Positions 39,801-47,092 of a stretch of DNA of 64,000 nt are shown piece after piece. The notes under the pieces are model-generated. The model was given only the letters and a program-made list of their open reading frames with translations. It was not told where the DNA came from and made no database searches. Numbering within the stretch: the stretch's first letter is position 1; each line of letters begins with the position of its first letter. The DNA is taken from positions 118,909 to 182,908 of the forward strand of contig JACTMI010000008.1 in assembly GCA_014584695.1 (NCBI GenBank), read 5' to 3'. This DNA is from Acidobacteriota bacterium. GTDB lineage: Bacteria; Acidobacteriota; Thermoanaerobaculia; Multivoradales; JAGPDF01. The translations under genes and the position numbers were made by a program.

Positions 39801-42365
39801 GAGCCGCCGGCGCAGGGTCGTCACCGCGCGCGCTTCGACGCCGCGAGGCAGGACGAGGGCGCGATAGCGGCCCGGCTCGAGATCGAGCACGGCGAGGCCG
39901 TGGACCACCGGCGCGGCCACCGGCCAGCCGTCCTCGTCCTCGACCCGAAGATCGAAGCGGCCGCCGAGCGCCAGCGACTCGACCTCGTAGCGGCCACTCT
40001 CGGCGATCTCGAAGGCGTACGCCACGGCGGCGTCCCGCGGCAACGTGGCGCGCGCGGCGACGCCGTCGGTCAGCCGTCCGCCGTCGCGGATCTCGGCCCG
40101 CCGCAGCCGGACGCCGAGGCGCCCGGCGCTCGCGCCCCGCGCGCCGACGGTGAGCTGGTACTCGCCGCTGCGCAGGTAGGCGCGCACCGCGGCGTTGCGG
40201 CCGGCGCCGTTCTCGGCCGCTTCCGCCAGACGCGGGACGACGCGGGTGCGCAGCCGCGCCTCGGTGGCGAGCAGGCCGGTGGTCTCGGCGAGGTAGAGCG
40301 CGCTGGCGCCGGCCTCGAGCAGGAACGACGCCGTCGCGCCCTGTTCGAGGTCGAGCGCGAGCGGCGCCGCGGCGCTCAGGCGCGGTGCCTCGCCGGCCGC
40401 GTCGAGCTCGCTCGCGGCGAGCGTCGGCCGCCCGGCCCCCGGCGCTCGCCACTCCGGCTCGAAGCGGATCGACGCCGCGACGGTGCGGTCGCGGCGCGAG
40501 CGGACGCGCAGCCGGTGGCTGCCGCTGCCGATCGGCAGGCTCTCGCGCCATTCGGCGGCCGCGTCGACGGCCAGCTCGAGCGCTCCGCCGTCCTCGGCGC
40601 GCGCGGTGGCGATCGAGTCGCCCCCCGCGCGCGCCGGCAGCACGATCTCCTCGCCCGGCCGGATCGAGATCGGCAGCGCCGTCTCGAGGTCGAGCGGCAG
40701 CTCCCGCACCAGCGGGCCCACCGCGACCTCCGGCTGTTCGTTGACCAGCAGCAGGTACTCGGTGTCGCCCGCCAGCTCGACGGCCCCCAACTGAACCGCC
40801 CCGCGCGGCTCGGCGAGCGATCCCTCCCCGGGCGCGCCGGCGGCGGACAGCGCGAGGTCGAGAACCCCCGGCTCGGTCGGGATCGCGGTCAGGACGTAGA
40901 GACCCGGATCGAGATCGAAGGCCGCCGGAGCCGGCCGCAGGCGCGACGGCTGGAATCCCTCCGGCGAGGCGACCAGCAGCGGATCGATCCGGAACTCCGC
41001 CGCCGCGCCGCTCGCCCGGAGCTCGTAGCGGCCCGACTCGAGCACGCGCAGGAAGAGCGTCGCTTCCGCCAGCAGGTTGAAGCGGCGCGCCCAGCCGCGC
41101 TCGCGGCCCAGCTCGATGGCCTGGGCCGCGGCGACGCGCGTCTGGCGTTGGTCACCGCGCGGCCAGGCGAGCAGGACGCCGGTCGCGTCGATCGAGTCGG
41201 CGGCGTCTCCCGCGTGCACGGTCGAGATCCAATAGCGCCCGGAGCCGGAGATCGGTAGCCGGCGCGCCGCCGCGAAGTGCTGAAGCACGTAAGGCTGCCC
41301 CGCCTCGCCGCGGACCGTCACCACCACCGGCCCCTCGCGCGGGCCCCAGCTCACCTCGGCCACCGGCGGCACGGTCTCCTGGTCGATCAGCCACCAGCCC
41401 CCTTCGGCGAACGGCTGCTCGGGATCGAAAGTCGCCAGCTCGAGCGCCGCGCCGCGGGGCTCGGGCAGCTCGAGGCGGAAGAAGCTCGCGGCGCCAGGGA
41501 TCAAGAAGCGATCGAAACCGAACGGGCCGATCGTCATCGCTTCGCGTCCGGCGACCTGGCGGCGCGGGATCCCCCAGCGCAGATGGAGCGGGCGCTCGGC
41601 GCCGCCGCGGCTCCACGCGACTTCGGGCCCACCGTAGGCGGTCAGGCGATAGAGGCCCGGGGCCAGATCAGCGGTGAGGCGAAGCAGCTGGAGCGGACGG
41701 CCCGGCAGCGGCTCGATGGTCTCCACGAGCGGCGCGGCGTCGACCAGCCAGCCGCCGCTCTGCCAGAGCCGCAGATCGGCCAGGTGTCGCCCAGCGGCCT
41801 CGAGCACGACGCGCTGCCGCCGCGAGACTCCGAGGTAGTAGGAGCGCTGCTCGAAGTCCCCGAGCTCGGAAGACACCGGCGCCAGCTCCAGGAGCTTGGG
41901 GATCTCGGGCTCGGAGAGCTCGCGAAAGGGCCGCGCCGAGAGCGTCGCGTCGCCGCGCCCCAAGCTCGGCCCGAACGCCACCACCCGCACCTCGCCGCGA
42001 TCGAGAAAGAGGTCGATCCGCCCGTCCCGCTCCCCCGCCACCCCGGCGACCTCCCCCGCCCCCGCCATCCGGTCGACCACCTGGAGCGCCACCCCCACCC
42101 GGCTCGAAACCTCGACCGCCCACCGCCCGAACGCCGGGATCTCCAACGCGGCGACCTGCCGCCCCTCGGCGGGAATCAGCGACCGGTCGAAGCGGGCGAC
42201 GCGAACCGCGGCAGGCTCCCCACCCTCGACCGAAGCCGCGGCGACCTCACCCGCATCTTGCGCGCGCAGCACGGCAAGCTGCGCCCACGCCCCGAGCACG
42301 ACGAACGCCATCCCCACACCCCACCCCGCCCGCCCAACCCACCCCCTCGAGCCCCCTCCGCTCAT
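36876..42365 (-). CDS. Giant secreted beta-sandwich-repeat protein, A2M neighbour
   Basis: 1829 residues, family not recognised. A signal peptide (MAFVVLGAWAQLAVLRAQDA, from about residue 19) is followed by some fifteen repeated beta-rich modules with recurring phrases such as LDLEPGRYRALVLP, LPPGDYELAVTA and LAPGLYRLTAYGG, which resemble bacterial pre-peptidase C-terminal-like domains. The last 50 residues are strongly acidic (Glu/Asp runs). Almost no Cys. ATG 42365 has a GGGAGG site. It ends 10 bp before a possible A2M start codon and is probably cotranscribed with it. It looks like a periplasmic or surface scaffold working with the macroglobulin; that role is inference. Confidence 0.8.
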   Translation of the reverse strand: MSGGGSRGWVGRAGWGVGMAFVVLGAWAQLAVLRAQDAGEVAAASVEGGEPAAVRVARFDRSLIPAEGRQVAALEIPAFGRWAVEVSSRVGVALQVVDRMAGAGEVAGVAGERDGRIDLFLDRGEVRVVAFGPSLGRGDATLSARPFRELSEPEIPKLLELAPVSSELGDFEQRSYYLGVSRRQRVVLEAAGRHLADLRLWQSGGWLVDAAPLVETIEPLPGRPLQLLRLTADLAPGLYRLTAYGGPEVAWSRGGAERPLHLRWGIPRRQVAGREAMTIGPFGFDRFLIPGAASFFRLELPEPRGAALELATFDPEQPFAEGGWWLIDQETVPPVAEVSWGPREGPVVVTVRGEAGQPYVLQHFAAARRLPISGSGRYWISTVHAGDAADSIDATGVLLAWPRGDQRQTRVAAAQAIELGRERGWARRFNLLAEATLFLRVLESGRYELRASGAAAEFRIDPLLVASPEGFQPSRLRPAPAAFDLDPGLYVLTAIPTEPGVLDLALSAAGAPGEGSLAEPRGAVQLGAVELAGDTEYLLLVNEQPEVAVGPLVRELPLDLETALPISIRPGEEIVLPARAGGDSIATARAEDGGALELAVDAAAEWRESLPIGSGSHRLRVRSRRDRTVAASIRFEPEWRAPGAGRPTLAASELDAAGEAPRLSAAAPLALDLEQGATASFLLEAGASALYLAETTGLLATEARLRTRVVPRLAEAAENGAGRNAAVRAYLRSGEYQLTVGARGASAGRLGVRLRRAEIRDGGRLTDGVAARATLPRDAAVAYAFEIAESGRYEVESLALGGRFDLRVEDEDGWPVAAPVVHGLAVLDLEPGRYRALVLPRGVEARAVTTLRRRLAAARREGHGPHRLALEQTVDHLWTEPAEGSERLPDRWHFSLPAAATLTATLSGEMAGEILALESGVERRPVGQVQARRPFRGELPPGDYELAVTATRRDHLAPYRVRLQPEELLDGGSRAVRLPASVAVSLDGGADVELATFGDVDVRARLFDGKGELVAAADDRPDDWNALVAGRLPRGRYRLRLDPVGATSGATTVTLRSRPERQEAPWRPGGEPLELEAGGEIHVVPLELAGLGASPHELLAVGARAAEPVALALETRRGGPWRQVARTVGREASLGLPLAAASGDAWRLRLSSLDGRPVAVRLTGFAGAVRRERERDLAGGVPLRRLAGVEPPLAVAAVELDRAGCFEAAPTGDDGEPLVARRAGAPFERRPGAWVASGETLWLAAPAATPVTVAARRLAIGGQPVLLQLDPGEPVRCDLAAAAGPVAIEAAVLSGDVVLRPLAAAGGAPESDRFDRAAAVAPQRSLALARGARAVELRAAGRESVEARVSARPLAEAAPATLAAGALDLELPPTSARRIELPGGDASVLALTLARGAAAVGADTAPAWAAGADATAELRVEAGEVLIANPTERPLAARLEQRLAAPGETVARLAVGVPFERRLARAGTVRVEVTPPGPGSTLRVRGASEARYVGADGAIERGERMALGGEPGTLFLEAGAGPVAAWIEGTEAAAPALGVELNAGGAATPVLPPAAVELAGERMQLAVEVAAPSILTLTSPVAAAVALSAPGHPARAELFPERLSWAVVVPAGTLRVSLRGFGGAPLAGRLEIAAAPLVPAGEGLGAEVLLPPGGARLYGFRVERPGMVGVGVRSSTGGTEVELESAAGERLGRGVVLWRELAPGDYRLALHAPDDAAPARVRPAIVGIAPPSKAPPEATVRELVSLERGDPPPPRAVLGAGDTRRWFEGAPLAGATDALTGAERDPSDELEEEELEDGLEEAADEEDEIDGEEEVPAASATRMRAEERG

Positions 42366-42403
42366 CCCGCCTCCCGCGACCGGATCACTCGGTCGTACCC
42401 CGC

Positions 42404-42414
42404 GCGCATTCTAG
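42404..42414 (-). promoter_or_regulatory. Candidate -10 element of the giant gene
   Basis: Read on the minus strand this is CTAGAATGCGC, identical to the 11-mer at 6077-6087 that contains the TAGAAT of the IPTL-CTERM gene promoter. It lies about 45 bp upstream of the ATG at 42365. TTGCCA occurs further upstream, but the 23-base spacing is too long to be sure of a -35. Confidence 0.4.
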
Positions 42415-42620
42415 GCCGCCGCAGGCGAGTAGAGCTTGGCAACTTCCGCCGTGGCCACTAGCTGGACCTCCCGTTGCCCGCTTCGCAGGGCCGCCCACCC
42501 CGCCCGGAGGTCCAGGCCAGACCTCGGTGCCTAGGGTCGTCCCATCTCACTTCGCTCGGACGCCGAGAGTGCCCCGCACCCCTCGGATTCCCCACTCTCG
42601 CTCCTGGCAACAATTGACGT

Positions 42621-42719
42621 GTGCCGGAGCTCTGCCGCTTTCTGGGGATCGTCATCGCCATGTACTACCGCGAGCATGGGCCGCCACATTTCCACGCCGT
42701 CTACGGCGACTACAAGTAG
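42621..42719 (+). pseudogene. Truncated DUF4160 gene
   Basis: GTG-started frame of 32 residues, VPELCRFLGIVIAMYYREHG followed by PPHFHAVYGDYK and a TAG stop. This is the N-terminal third of DUF4160 proteins (usually about 80 residues; FHAxYGxY then a longer domain). The rest is missing and the intact DUF2442 gene starts 6 bp later. DUF4160-DUF2442 pairs are a common small two-gene module of unknown, possibly toxin-antitoxin-like, function. A deletion probably removed the remaining 45-50 codons. Confidence 0.7.
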
Positions 42720-42725
42720 CCCGCG

Positions 42726-42971
42726 ATGACGCCGAAACTTCTCGAAGTTCGCACACTCACCGGTTACTCGCTCCACCTGCGGTTCGCCGATGGGACCGAG
42801 GGCGAGATCGACCTCGCCGCGGAGCTCTGGGGTCCCGTGTTCGAGCCACTCCTCGACCCCGAACGCTTCCGCGAGGTCCAGATCCACCCGGAGCTCCACA
42901 CCCTGGTCTGGCCGAACGGCGCCGACTTCGCGCCCGAGTTCCTGTTCGAAACCCTCCGCCGCGCCGCCTGA
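42726..42971 (+). CDS. DUF2442 domain protein
   Basis: 81 residues, full length for the family: TGYSLHLRFADGTEGEIDLA, then EVQIHPELHTLVWPNGADFA and a C-terminal FLFETLRRAA. Small cytoplasmic protein, usually encoded directly after DUF4160, which is truncated here. Function unknown; a role in a toxin-antitoxin-like pair is suspected from genomic context in other bacteria. Without its partner it may be an orphan. Confidence 0.8.
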   Translation: MTPKLLEVRTLTGYSLHLRFADGTEGEIDLAAELWGPVFEPLLDPERFREVQIHPELHTLVWPNGADFAPEFLFETLRRAA

Positions 42972-43286
42972 TTCCGATCGCCGAGCGAGGGTACCTCCGG
43001 CGCTTTTCTCCGATTCTCCAACCCCCGCCCACATCCAGACGACCAGGAGGGGGACTGGGGCACCCGCTCGCGAGGTCTCGAGCGCTTGCCTGGACCGCCC
43101 CCCCACCCCCGATGCCGCAAGGAGCCCTTGGCGGGCAGAGAAGACGCGACTCGAGCTCTACCGACCCGGGATTCCACGGGCCCACGGGCCGAGCCCGGCC
43201 TCCGAAGCCCGCTGACAGCCGCTGTCAGCGCCAGGTGCTACCCTGGCGGTCATCTGATCGGCTGAACCTCAGAAAGGAGGGATCAC
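42972..43286. other. Intergenic region upstream of the second S8 peptidase
   Basis: 315 bp with no recognisable gene. It holds two adjacent inverted repeats just before the peptidase gene, listed separately. Confidence 0.6.
43211..43229. promoter_or_regulatory. 19-bp palindrome upstream of the second S8 peptidase gene
   Basis: GCTGACAGC-C-GCTGTCAGC, perfect arms around one base, 58 bp before the GTG at 43287. It contains the heptamers CTGACAG and CTGTCAG three bases apart, as found in reversed order upstream of the other S8 gene. A second perfect repeat, CGCCAGG-N6-CCTGGCG (43229-43248), adjoins it. Confidence 0.5.
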
Positions 43287-45104
43287 GTGACGCGCTTCCC
43301 CGCGAAGTCGGCCTCCATCGCCGTGGTCGTGTGGGCGGTCCTCTGGACCTCTTCTCCCCTGCTCGCGAGCGGAGCAGGCGCGATTCCAGAGCTCCAGAGA
43401 TTCCCCGATCCACTGACCCTGCCACCACCTCCGCTGCACGCGCTCGAGGCAGTCCGCGTCCCTGACCCGACAGGCGGCCCCGCCGAGAAGATCGTTCCCA
43501 CTCTGTGGAAGCGGCTCTCTGCTCTCGACCCGGCCGAGGAGATCGCGATCATCGTCGAGCTTCATCAGCCAGCACACGCTTCCGAGGCTGCTCCCCTCAG
43601 CCCTGAATGGGACACGGAGCAGCGCGAGCTCACTACGTTAATGGCCCACCGCTTCTCCACACAGGCCGGCCTGCTGCTCCAGAATGCACGCGGACTCTCA
43701 CACTTCCCACTCATCTTCGGGACGGCAACCAAGGAGGGGACTCAGCAACTCGCAGCGCTGTCAGAGGTCTACCGCGTCTACGAGGATGAGGAAGTCTCTG
43801 CCATGCGCGCTGAAGGCGGCGCCCTCATAAAGGCCAATACGCTTCGAACAGCATATGGGGGTACTGGAAGCGGAATTGGCGTGGCCGTAATCGATTCCGG
43901 GATTGACGACGGCCACCCCGAACTTGCAAGCCGCGTCGTCGCTCATGGGGACTTCACCGGCACAACCGGCGACGGGACAATTGACGGTACCGGCCATGGC
44001 ACTGCAGTGGCCGGCATCATCGCCGGAGTCAACGGCGGCATGGCGCCACAAGCATCGCTTTGGGCCATGAAGGTCTTCAAAGCCGACGGCCAACCAACAA
44101 GCTCTAGCATTCTGGACGCACTCAACTCGGCCTATGCGAATCGCAACAACTTCGGCGGCCTGGACATCATCAACATGTCGCTCGGCGGAGGAGGTCCGTA
44201 CAACTCGGATTGCGATGCGGTATCACCATTCAACTCGGTCCTTAACAGTCTCTACGCCGCCGGCATCCACATCTTCGTTGCGAGCGGTAACAATGGAGCT
44301 ACGAATGGAATCAGTAGCCCTGCCTGCCATTCGAAGGTGATCGCAGTTGGTGCGGTTTACGACGAGAACATCGGTAGCTTCAGCTGGCCGGGGCCACCAG
44401 CCTGTCAGAGCGCAACGACGGCAGCCGATCAGATCACCTGCTACTCGGATTCAGGACATCCACTGGACATCTTGGCGCCATCGCACAATGCAACAACCAC
44501 GATCCCTGGGGGTGGAAACGCGCCCTTCGGCGGTACTTCCGCTTCCGCGCCCTACTCGGCGGGAGTCGGAGCTCAGCTCCTCCAGCTCCACCCTGGAACA
44601 ACTCCGGCTCAGCTTCGGACAGCCCTGATGACAACCGGCAAGCCGATTACCGATGTCAACAGCATCACTCGCAACCGCATTGATGCTGTGGCCGCGCATC
44701 TGGCCCTCACTGGCAGCGGCGGCGGAGACACCAGCCCTTGCGTGGCTTCCGCGACGACGGCTTGCTTCCAGAGCGGTCGCTTCGAGGCCAAGGTGACCTG
44801 GACGACGGCGTCGGGCCCGGGCAGCGCGAACGTCATGTTCTTCGGGGGCCAGCGGGCGAGCACGGAAGAGACGGCGTTCTTCCAGTTCTTCAGCCCCACG
44901 AATTTCGAGATGGGGTTGAAGATCCTGAATGCCTGCATCCCGGTCTTCAACAACAAGTACTGGATCTTCATCAGCGGCTTGACCGATCAAGGGTGGTTGG
45001 TGCGCATTCGCGATACCTCCACGGGACAGGTTCAGACCTACAACAACACACTTGGGACGCTCTCGACGACGTTCCGCGATCAGAGCTCGTTCAGCTGCAA
45101 CTGA
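43287..45104 (+). CDS. Secreted S8-family serine peptidase with one C-terminal repeat domain
   Basis: 605 residues. Signal peptide about 1-28, pro-region to about 190. The catalytic triad is canonical: Asp in VAVIDSGIDDGHPEL near 203, His in GHGTAVAG near 236, Ser in FGGTSASAP near 417, with the MSLGGGG and ASGNNG oxyanion-region blocks. Residues 485-605 are a third copy of the domain found twice in the 27-30 kb peptidase (ACFQSGRFEAKV, NFEMGLKILNACI, YWIFISGLTDQGW). GTG 43287 is set by an excellent AGAAAGGAGG site. The peptidase part has noticeably lower GC than its C-terminal domain and than neighbouring genes. Confidence 0.92.
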   Translation: MTRFPAKSASIAVVVWAVLWTSSPLLASGAGAIPELQRFPDPLTLPPPPLHALEAVRVPDPTGGPAEKIVPTLWKRLSALDPAEEIAIIVELHQPAHASEAAPLSPEWDTEQRELTTLMAHRFSTQAGLLLQNARGLSHFPLIFGTATKEGTQQLAALSEVYRVYEDEEVSAMRAEGGALIKANTLRTAYGGTGSGIGVAVIDSGIDDGHPELASRVVAHGDFTGTTGDGTIDGTGHGTAVAGIIAGVNGGMAPQASLWAMKVFKADGQPTSSSILDALNSAYANRNNFGGLDIINMSLGGGGPYNSDCDAVSPFNSVLNSLYAAGIHIFVASGNNGATNGISSPACHSKVIAVGAVYDENIGSFSWPGPPACQSATTAADQITCYSDSGHPLDILAPSHNATTTIPGGGNAPFGGTSASAPYSAGVGAQLLQLHPGTTPAQLRTALMTTGKPITDVNSITRNRIDAVAAHLALTGSGGGDTSPCVASATTACFQSGRFEAKVTWTTASGPGSANVMFFGGQRASTEETAFFQFFSPTNFEMGLKILNACIPVFNNKYWIFISGLTDQGWLVRIRDTSTGQVQTYNNTLGTLSTTFRDQSSFSCN

Positions 45105-45305
45105 GCACAGCGAAGACGGGCGTCGTGCTCCGGAATGGAGCGCGGCGCCCCCCCTTCTCTCCGTTCGCCGGGACAGCCGCTCTGAGCCTCTCCCCGAATC
45201 CTGAGCCAGTCGTGAGCTGACCGTCCTCCGGCGCGCCGAGAAAGCTGGCCTCGACGGCCTGCGGACGAGGCAGCGCGGGCTTGCTCACCGGTGCCTCGGG
45301 TCGCA

Positions 45306-45323
45306 ACGTATGCTAGCATACGT
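45306..45323. promoter_or_regulatory. Operator-like palindrome of the first vapBC operon
   Basis: ACGTATGCTAGCATACGT is a perfect 18-bp palindrome ending 3 bp before the vapB ATG (45327). Its position and AT-rich centre fit autoregulation by the ribbon-helix-helix antitoxin. Confidence 0.65.
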
Positions 45324-45326
45324 CAT

Positions 45327-45650
45327 ATGAAGCGGACGACGATCTTCCTCGACGAGGCGGACGAGCGGGAGCTGGAGCATCTCGCCCGTGGGCGCGGGGC
45401 GCCGAAGGCCTCGCTGGTGCGGGAGGCGATCAGCGAGTATCTCGCCCGGCGGCGCGGCGAGGTGGAAGCGCAGCCGCTGGCGTTCGTCGCCATCGGCCGG
45501 AGCGGCCGGAGCGACGTCGCCGAACGCCACGAGGAGCTTCTGTTCCAGACCGAGGCCGAGCGCCCCGCTCCCCCGCCGCGCGCCGCGAGCCCGCGGAGCC
45601 CACGCCGTCCGCGCCGCCCGACGAGCCGGCGCTCGTCGCGGCGGAGCTGA
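45327..45650 (+). CDS. vapB: VapB-type ribbon-helix-helix antitoxin
   Basis: 107 residues. The N-terminal MKRTTIFLDEADERELEHLA plus PKASLVREAISEYLARRRG is a CopG/RHH DNA-binding fold. The last 30 residues are an unusual Pro/Arg/Ser-rich tail, longer than typical for this family. It should neutralise the PIN toxin encoded 4 bp downstream and repress the operon through the palindrome directly upstream. ATG 45327 is chosen over an upstream ATG-like extension because it starts the RHH fold. Confidence 0.85.
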   Translation: MKRTTIFLDEADERELEHLARGRGAPKASLVREAISEYLARRRGEVEAQPLAFVAIGRSGRSDVAERHEELLFQTEAERPAPPPRAASPRSPRRPRRPTSRRSSRRS

Positions 45651-45654
45651 CCGC

Positions 45655-46059
45655 TTGGCCGTCCTCCTCGACACCGGCATCCTCTACGCCGCCGCCGACG
45701 CCGACGACGCCTGGCACGAGCGCGCCGCGTCGCTGCTGGCCGCCGAGAGCGGGCTACGCGTCGTGCCGGTCACCGTCGTCCCGGAGGTCTGTTACCTCCT
45801 CCACGCGCGGCTCGGGTCCCGCGCCGAACGCGCGTTCCTCGACACCCTGGGGCGAGACCTGGCGCTCGAGCCGCTGCACGATCGAGACCTGGACACCGTG
45901 CGCGGCCTGCTCGACGCGAGACCCGAAATCGGCTTCGTCGACGCCTCGGTCGCCGCGATCGCCGCGCGCCTCGGCATCGCCCGCATCGCCACCACCGACC
46001 GGAGACACTTCACGGGCCTCGCCCTCCCCGGCGGGCTCGCCGTCGAGCTCGTGCCCTGA
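45655..46059 (+). CDS. vapC: VapC-type PIN-domain toxin
   Basis: 134 residues, PIN ribonuclease fold. Metal-binding acids are in place: Asp in VLLDTGILYA, Glu in VVPEVCYLL, Asp in GFVDASVAAIA and Asp in ATTDRRHF. The start is a TTG at 45655, 4 bp after the antitoxin stop, with GGAG about 9 bases ahead; no ATG or GTG is available before the first catalytic Asp. VapC toxins cleave tRNA or rRNA. Pairs with the upstream RHH antitoxin. Confidence 0.87.
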   Translation: MAVLLDTGILYAAADADDAWHERAASLLAAESGLRVVPVTVVPEVCYLLHARLGSRAERAFLDTLGRDLALEPLHDRDLDTVRGLLDARPEIGFVDASVAAIAARLGIARIATTDRRHFTGLALPGGLAVELVP

Positions 46060-46061
46060 AC

Positions 46062-46136
46062 CGCCGGCACTTCATCGGAGACCAGGAGCCCCGACCCATC
46101 GGCGTGAGCGGCCTCGATCCGACGGCCCGGGGGGGA
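46062..46136 (-). pseudogene. Fragment of a second vapC-like PIN gene
   Basis: Minus-strand translation gives GRRIEAAHADGSGLLVSDEV, which closely matches GRGIEAAHAEGTKFLVSDLV in the intact vapC at 46688-47092; the DNA is similar too (shared ATCGGAGACCAGGA and GGCGTG segments). Neither the start nor the catalytic ends are present, so this is a remnant of a duplicated or replaced toxin gene. Confidence 0.6.
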
Positions 46137-46138
46137 CC

Positions 46139-46501
46139 CTATGGTCCTTGCAGCACCTGTTTCAGGAGGGCGACGAGGGCCGCGCGTGGGATGCCCTTGG
46201 TGGTGAAGACCTTGACGTGACGGACGTGCTTGCCGCTGCCGACGAGCAGTGCTTCCGGGTCGTTCAGCGTCGAGCCGGCGAAGAAGCCGAACTGGACGTG
46301 GTCGGGCTCGGCGTGCATGTAGACCTTCGGTACGTCGCCGAGCGTCCAGCAGCCCTGTCCCCACTTGACGGTCGGGGTGAGCTCGGGAGCACTCTCCTTG
46401 ACGATTCGTGAGAGTGCGTTGACGAGCTTCTGATGGCTCGCCGACTGGTCACGCTTCCACTCGTCGAACGAGGCATAAGCCTTCATCTTCTGCGGTTTCA
46501 C
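46139..46501 (-). CDS. DUF1801 domain protein
   Basis: 120 residues. The fold of the DUF1801/YdhG group is indicated by SFDEWKRDQSASHQKLVNAL, APELTPTVKWGQGCWT and HVQFGFFAGSTLNDPEALL, followed by a basic C-terminus. Family members are small cytoplasmic proteins, some proposed as iron chaperones; the role here is unknown. GTG 46501 is preceded by GAGGAG at 6 bases, which favours it over the longer upstream frame. It sits between the two vapBC modules without clear linkage to either. Confidence 0.75.
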   Translation of the reverse strand: MKPQKMKAYASFDEWKRDQSASHQKLVNALSRIVKESAPELTPTVKWGQGCWTLGDVPKVYMHAEPDHVQFGFFAGSTLNDPEALLVGSGKHVRHVKVFTTKGIPRAALVALLKQVLQGP

Positions 46502-46687
46502 GGCTGACTCCTCGCAGGACCCGGTCGATCGCTGACGCCCTGGGTCGGGCACATCGCTGACAGGTTGGAGACTCTAACTGCTCCGAGCTCTGCGCGAGAC
46601 CGCAGGGCTCCAGCTCCTGGGCCGCGGACCTCTTCCAGCTCGAGAGATCCTCGATCCTTCGCCGCGGAATCTGGAAGACCGCTAGCC

Positions 46688-47092
46688 TCAGCCGCCGACG
46701 ACACGCACCTTGGCGAGCTTCGCGCCGGCGCGTTCACAGGTCCAGGTCTCGTCGAAGCGGGAGGTGTAGTCGGCATGAATGAGGCGGTCGACGAAGCCGG
46801 GGCGGGCGGTGGCGAGTCCGGGCGTCGCGAGGAGGGTCGCGGCGGCTCCCGAGGGGCGAAGCGGGCTCGCTCGGAAGAGGTCGCGAAGGGCGTCGAGCGC
46901 TCCCTGCTTCGTGGCTCCGTAGTGGTGCTGGAGCGCGAAGTAGCACTCGGCGACGACGAGATCGGAGACCAGGAACTTCGTCCCTTCGGCGTGCGCGGCT
47001 TCGATCCCGCGGCCCACCGCCGCGGCGAGCTGGTCCGGCTCGCCGGTGAGCAGACGGACCACGACCGAGGTGTCGAGCCCGACCCGCTTCAA
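46688..47092 (-). CDS. vapC: VapC-type PIN-domain toxin
   Basis: 134 residues with PIN acids Asp in RVGLDTSVVVR, Glu in VVAECYFAL and Asp in GFVDRLIHADY; the fourth position reads TCERAGAK (Glu rather than the usual Asp). The start is a TTG at 47092 that overlaps the antitoxin stop (TTGA) and has a GGAGAGG site inside the antitoxin gene. A conserved Cys/Tyr/Phe block follows the Glu. The toxin partners the 47089-47421 antitoxin. Confidence 0.85.
   Translation of the reverse strand: MKRVGLDTSVVVRLLTGEPDQLAAAVGRGIEAAHAEGTKFLVSDLVVAECYFALQHHYGATKQGALDALRDLFRASPLRPSGAAATLLATPGLATARPGFVDRLIHADYTSRFDETWTCERAGAKLAKVRVVGG

Noticed and set aside
36678..41258. 1526-codon open frame on the plus strand
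   Set aside because: Antisense to the giant secreted protein, Arg-rich low-complexity translation, no ribosome site or family features.
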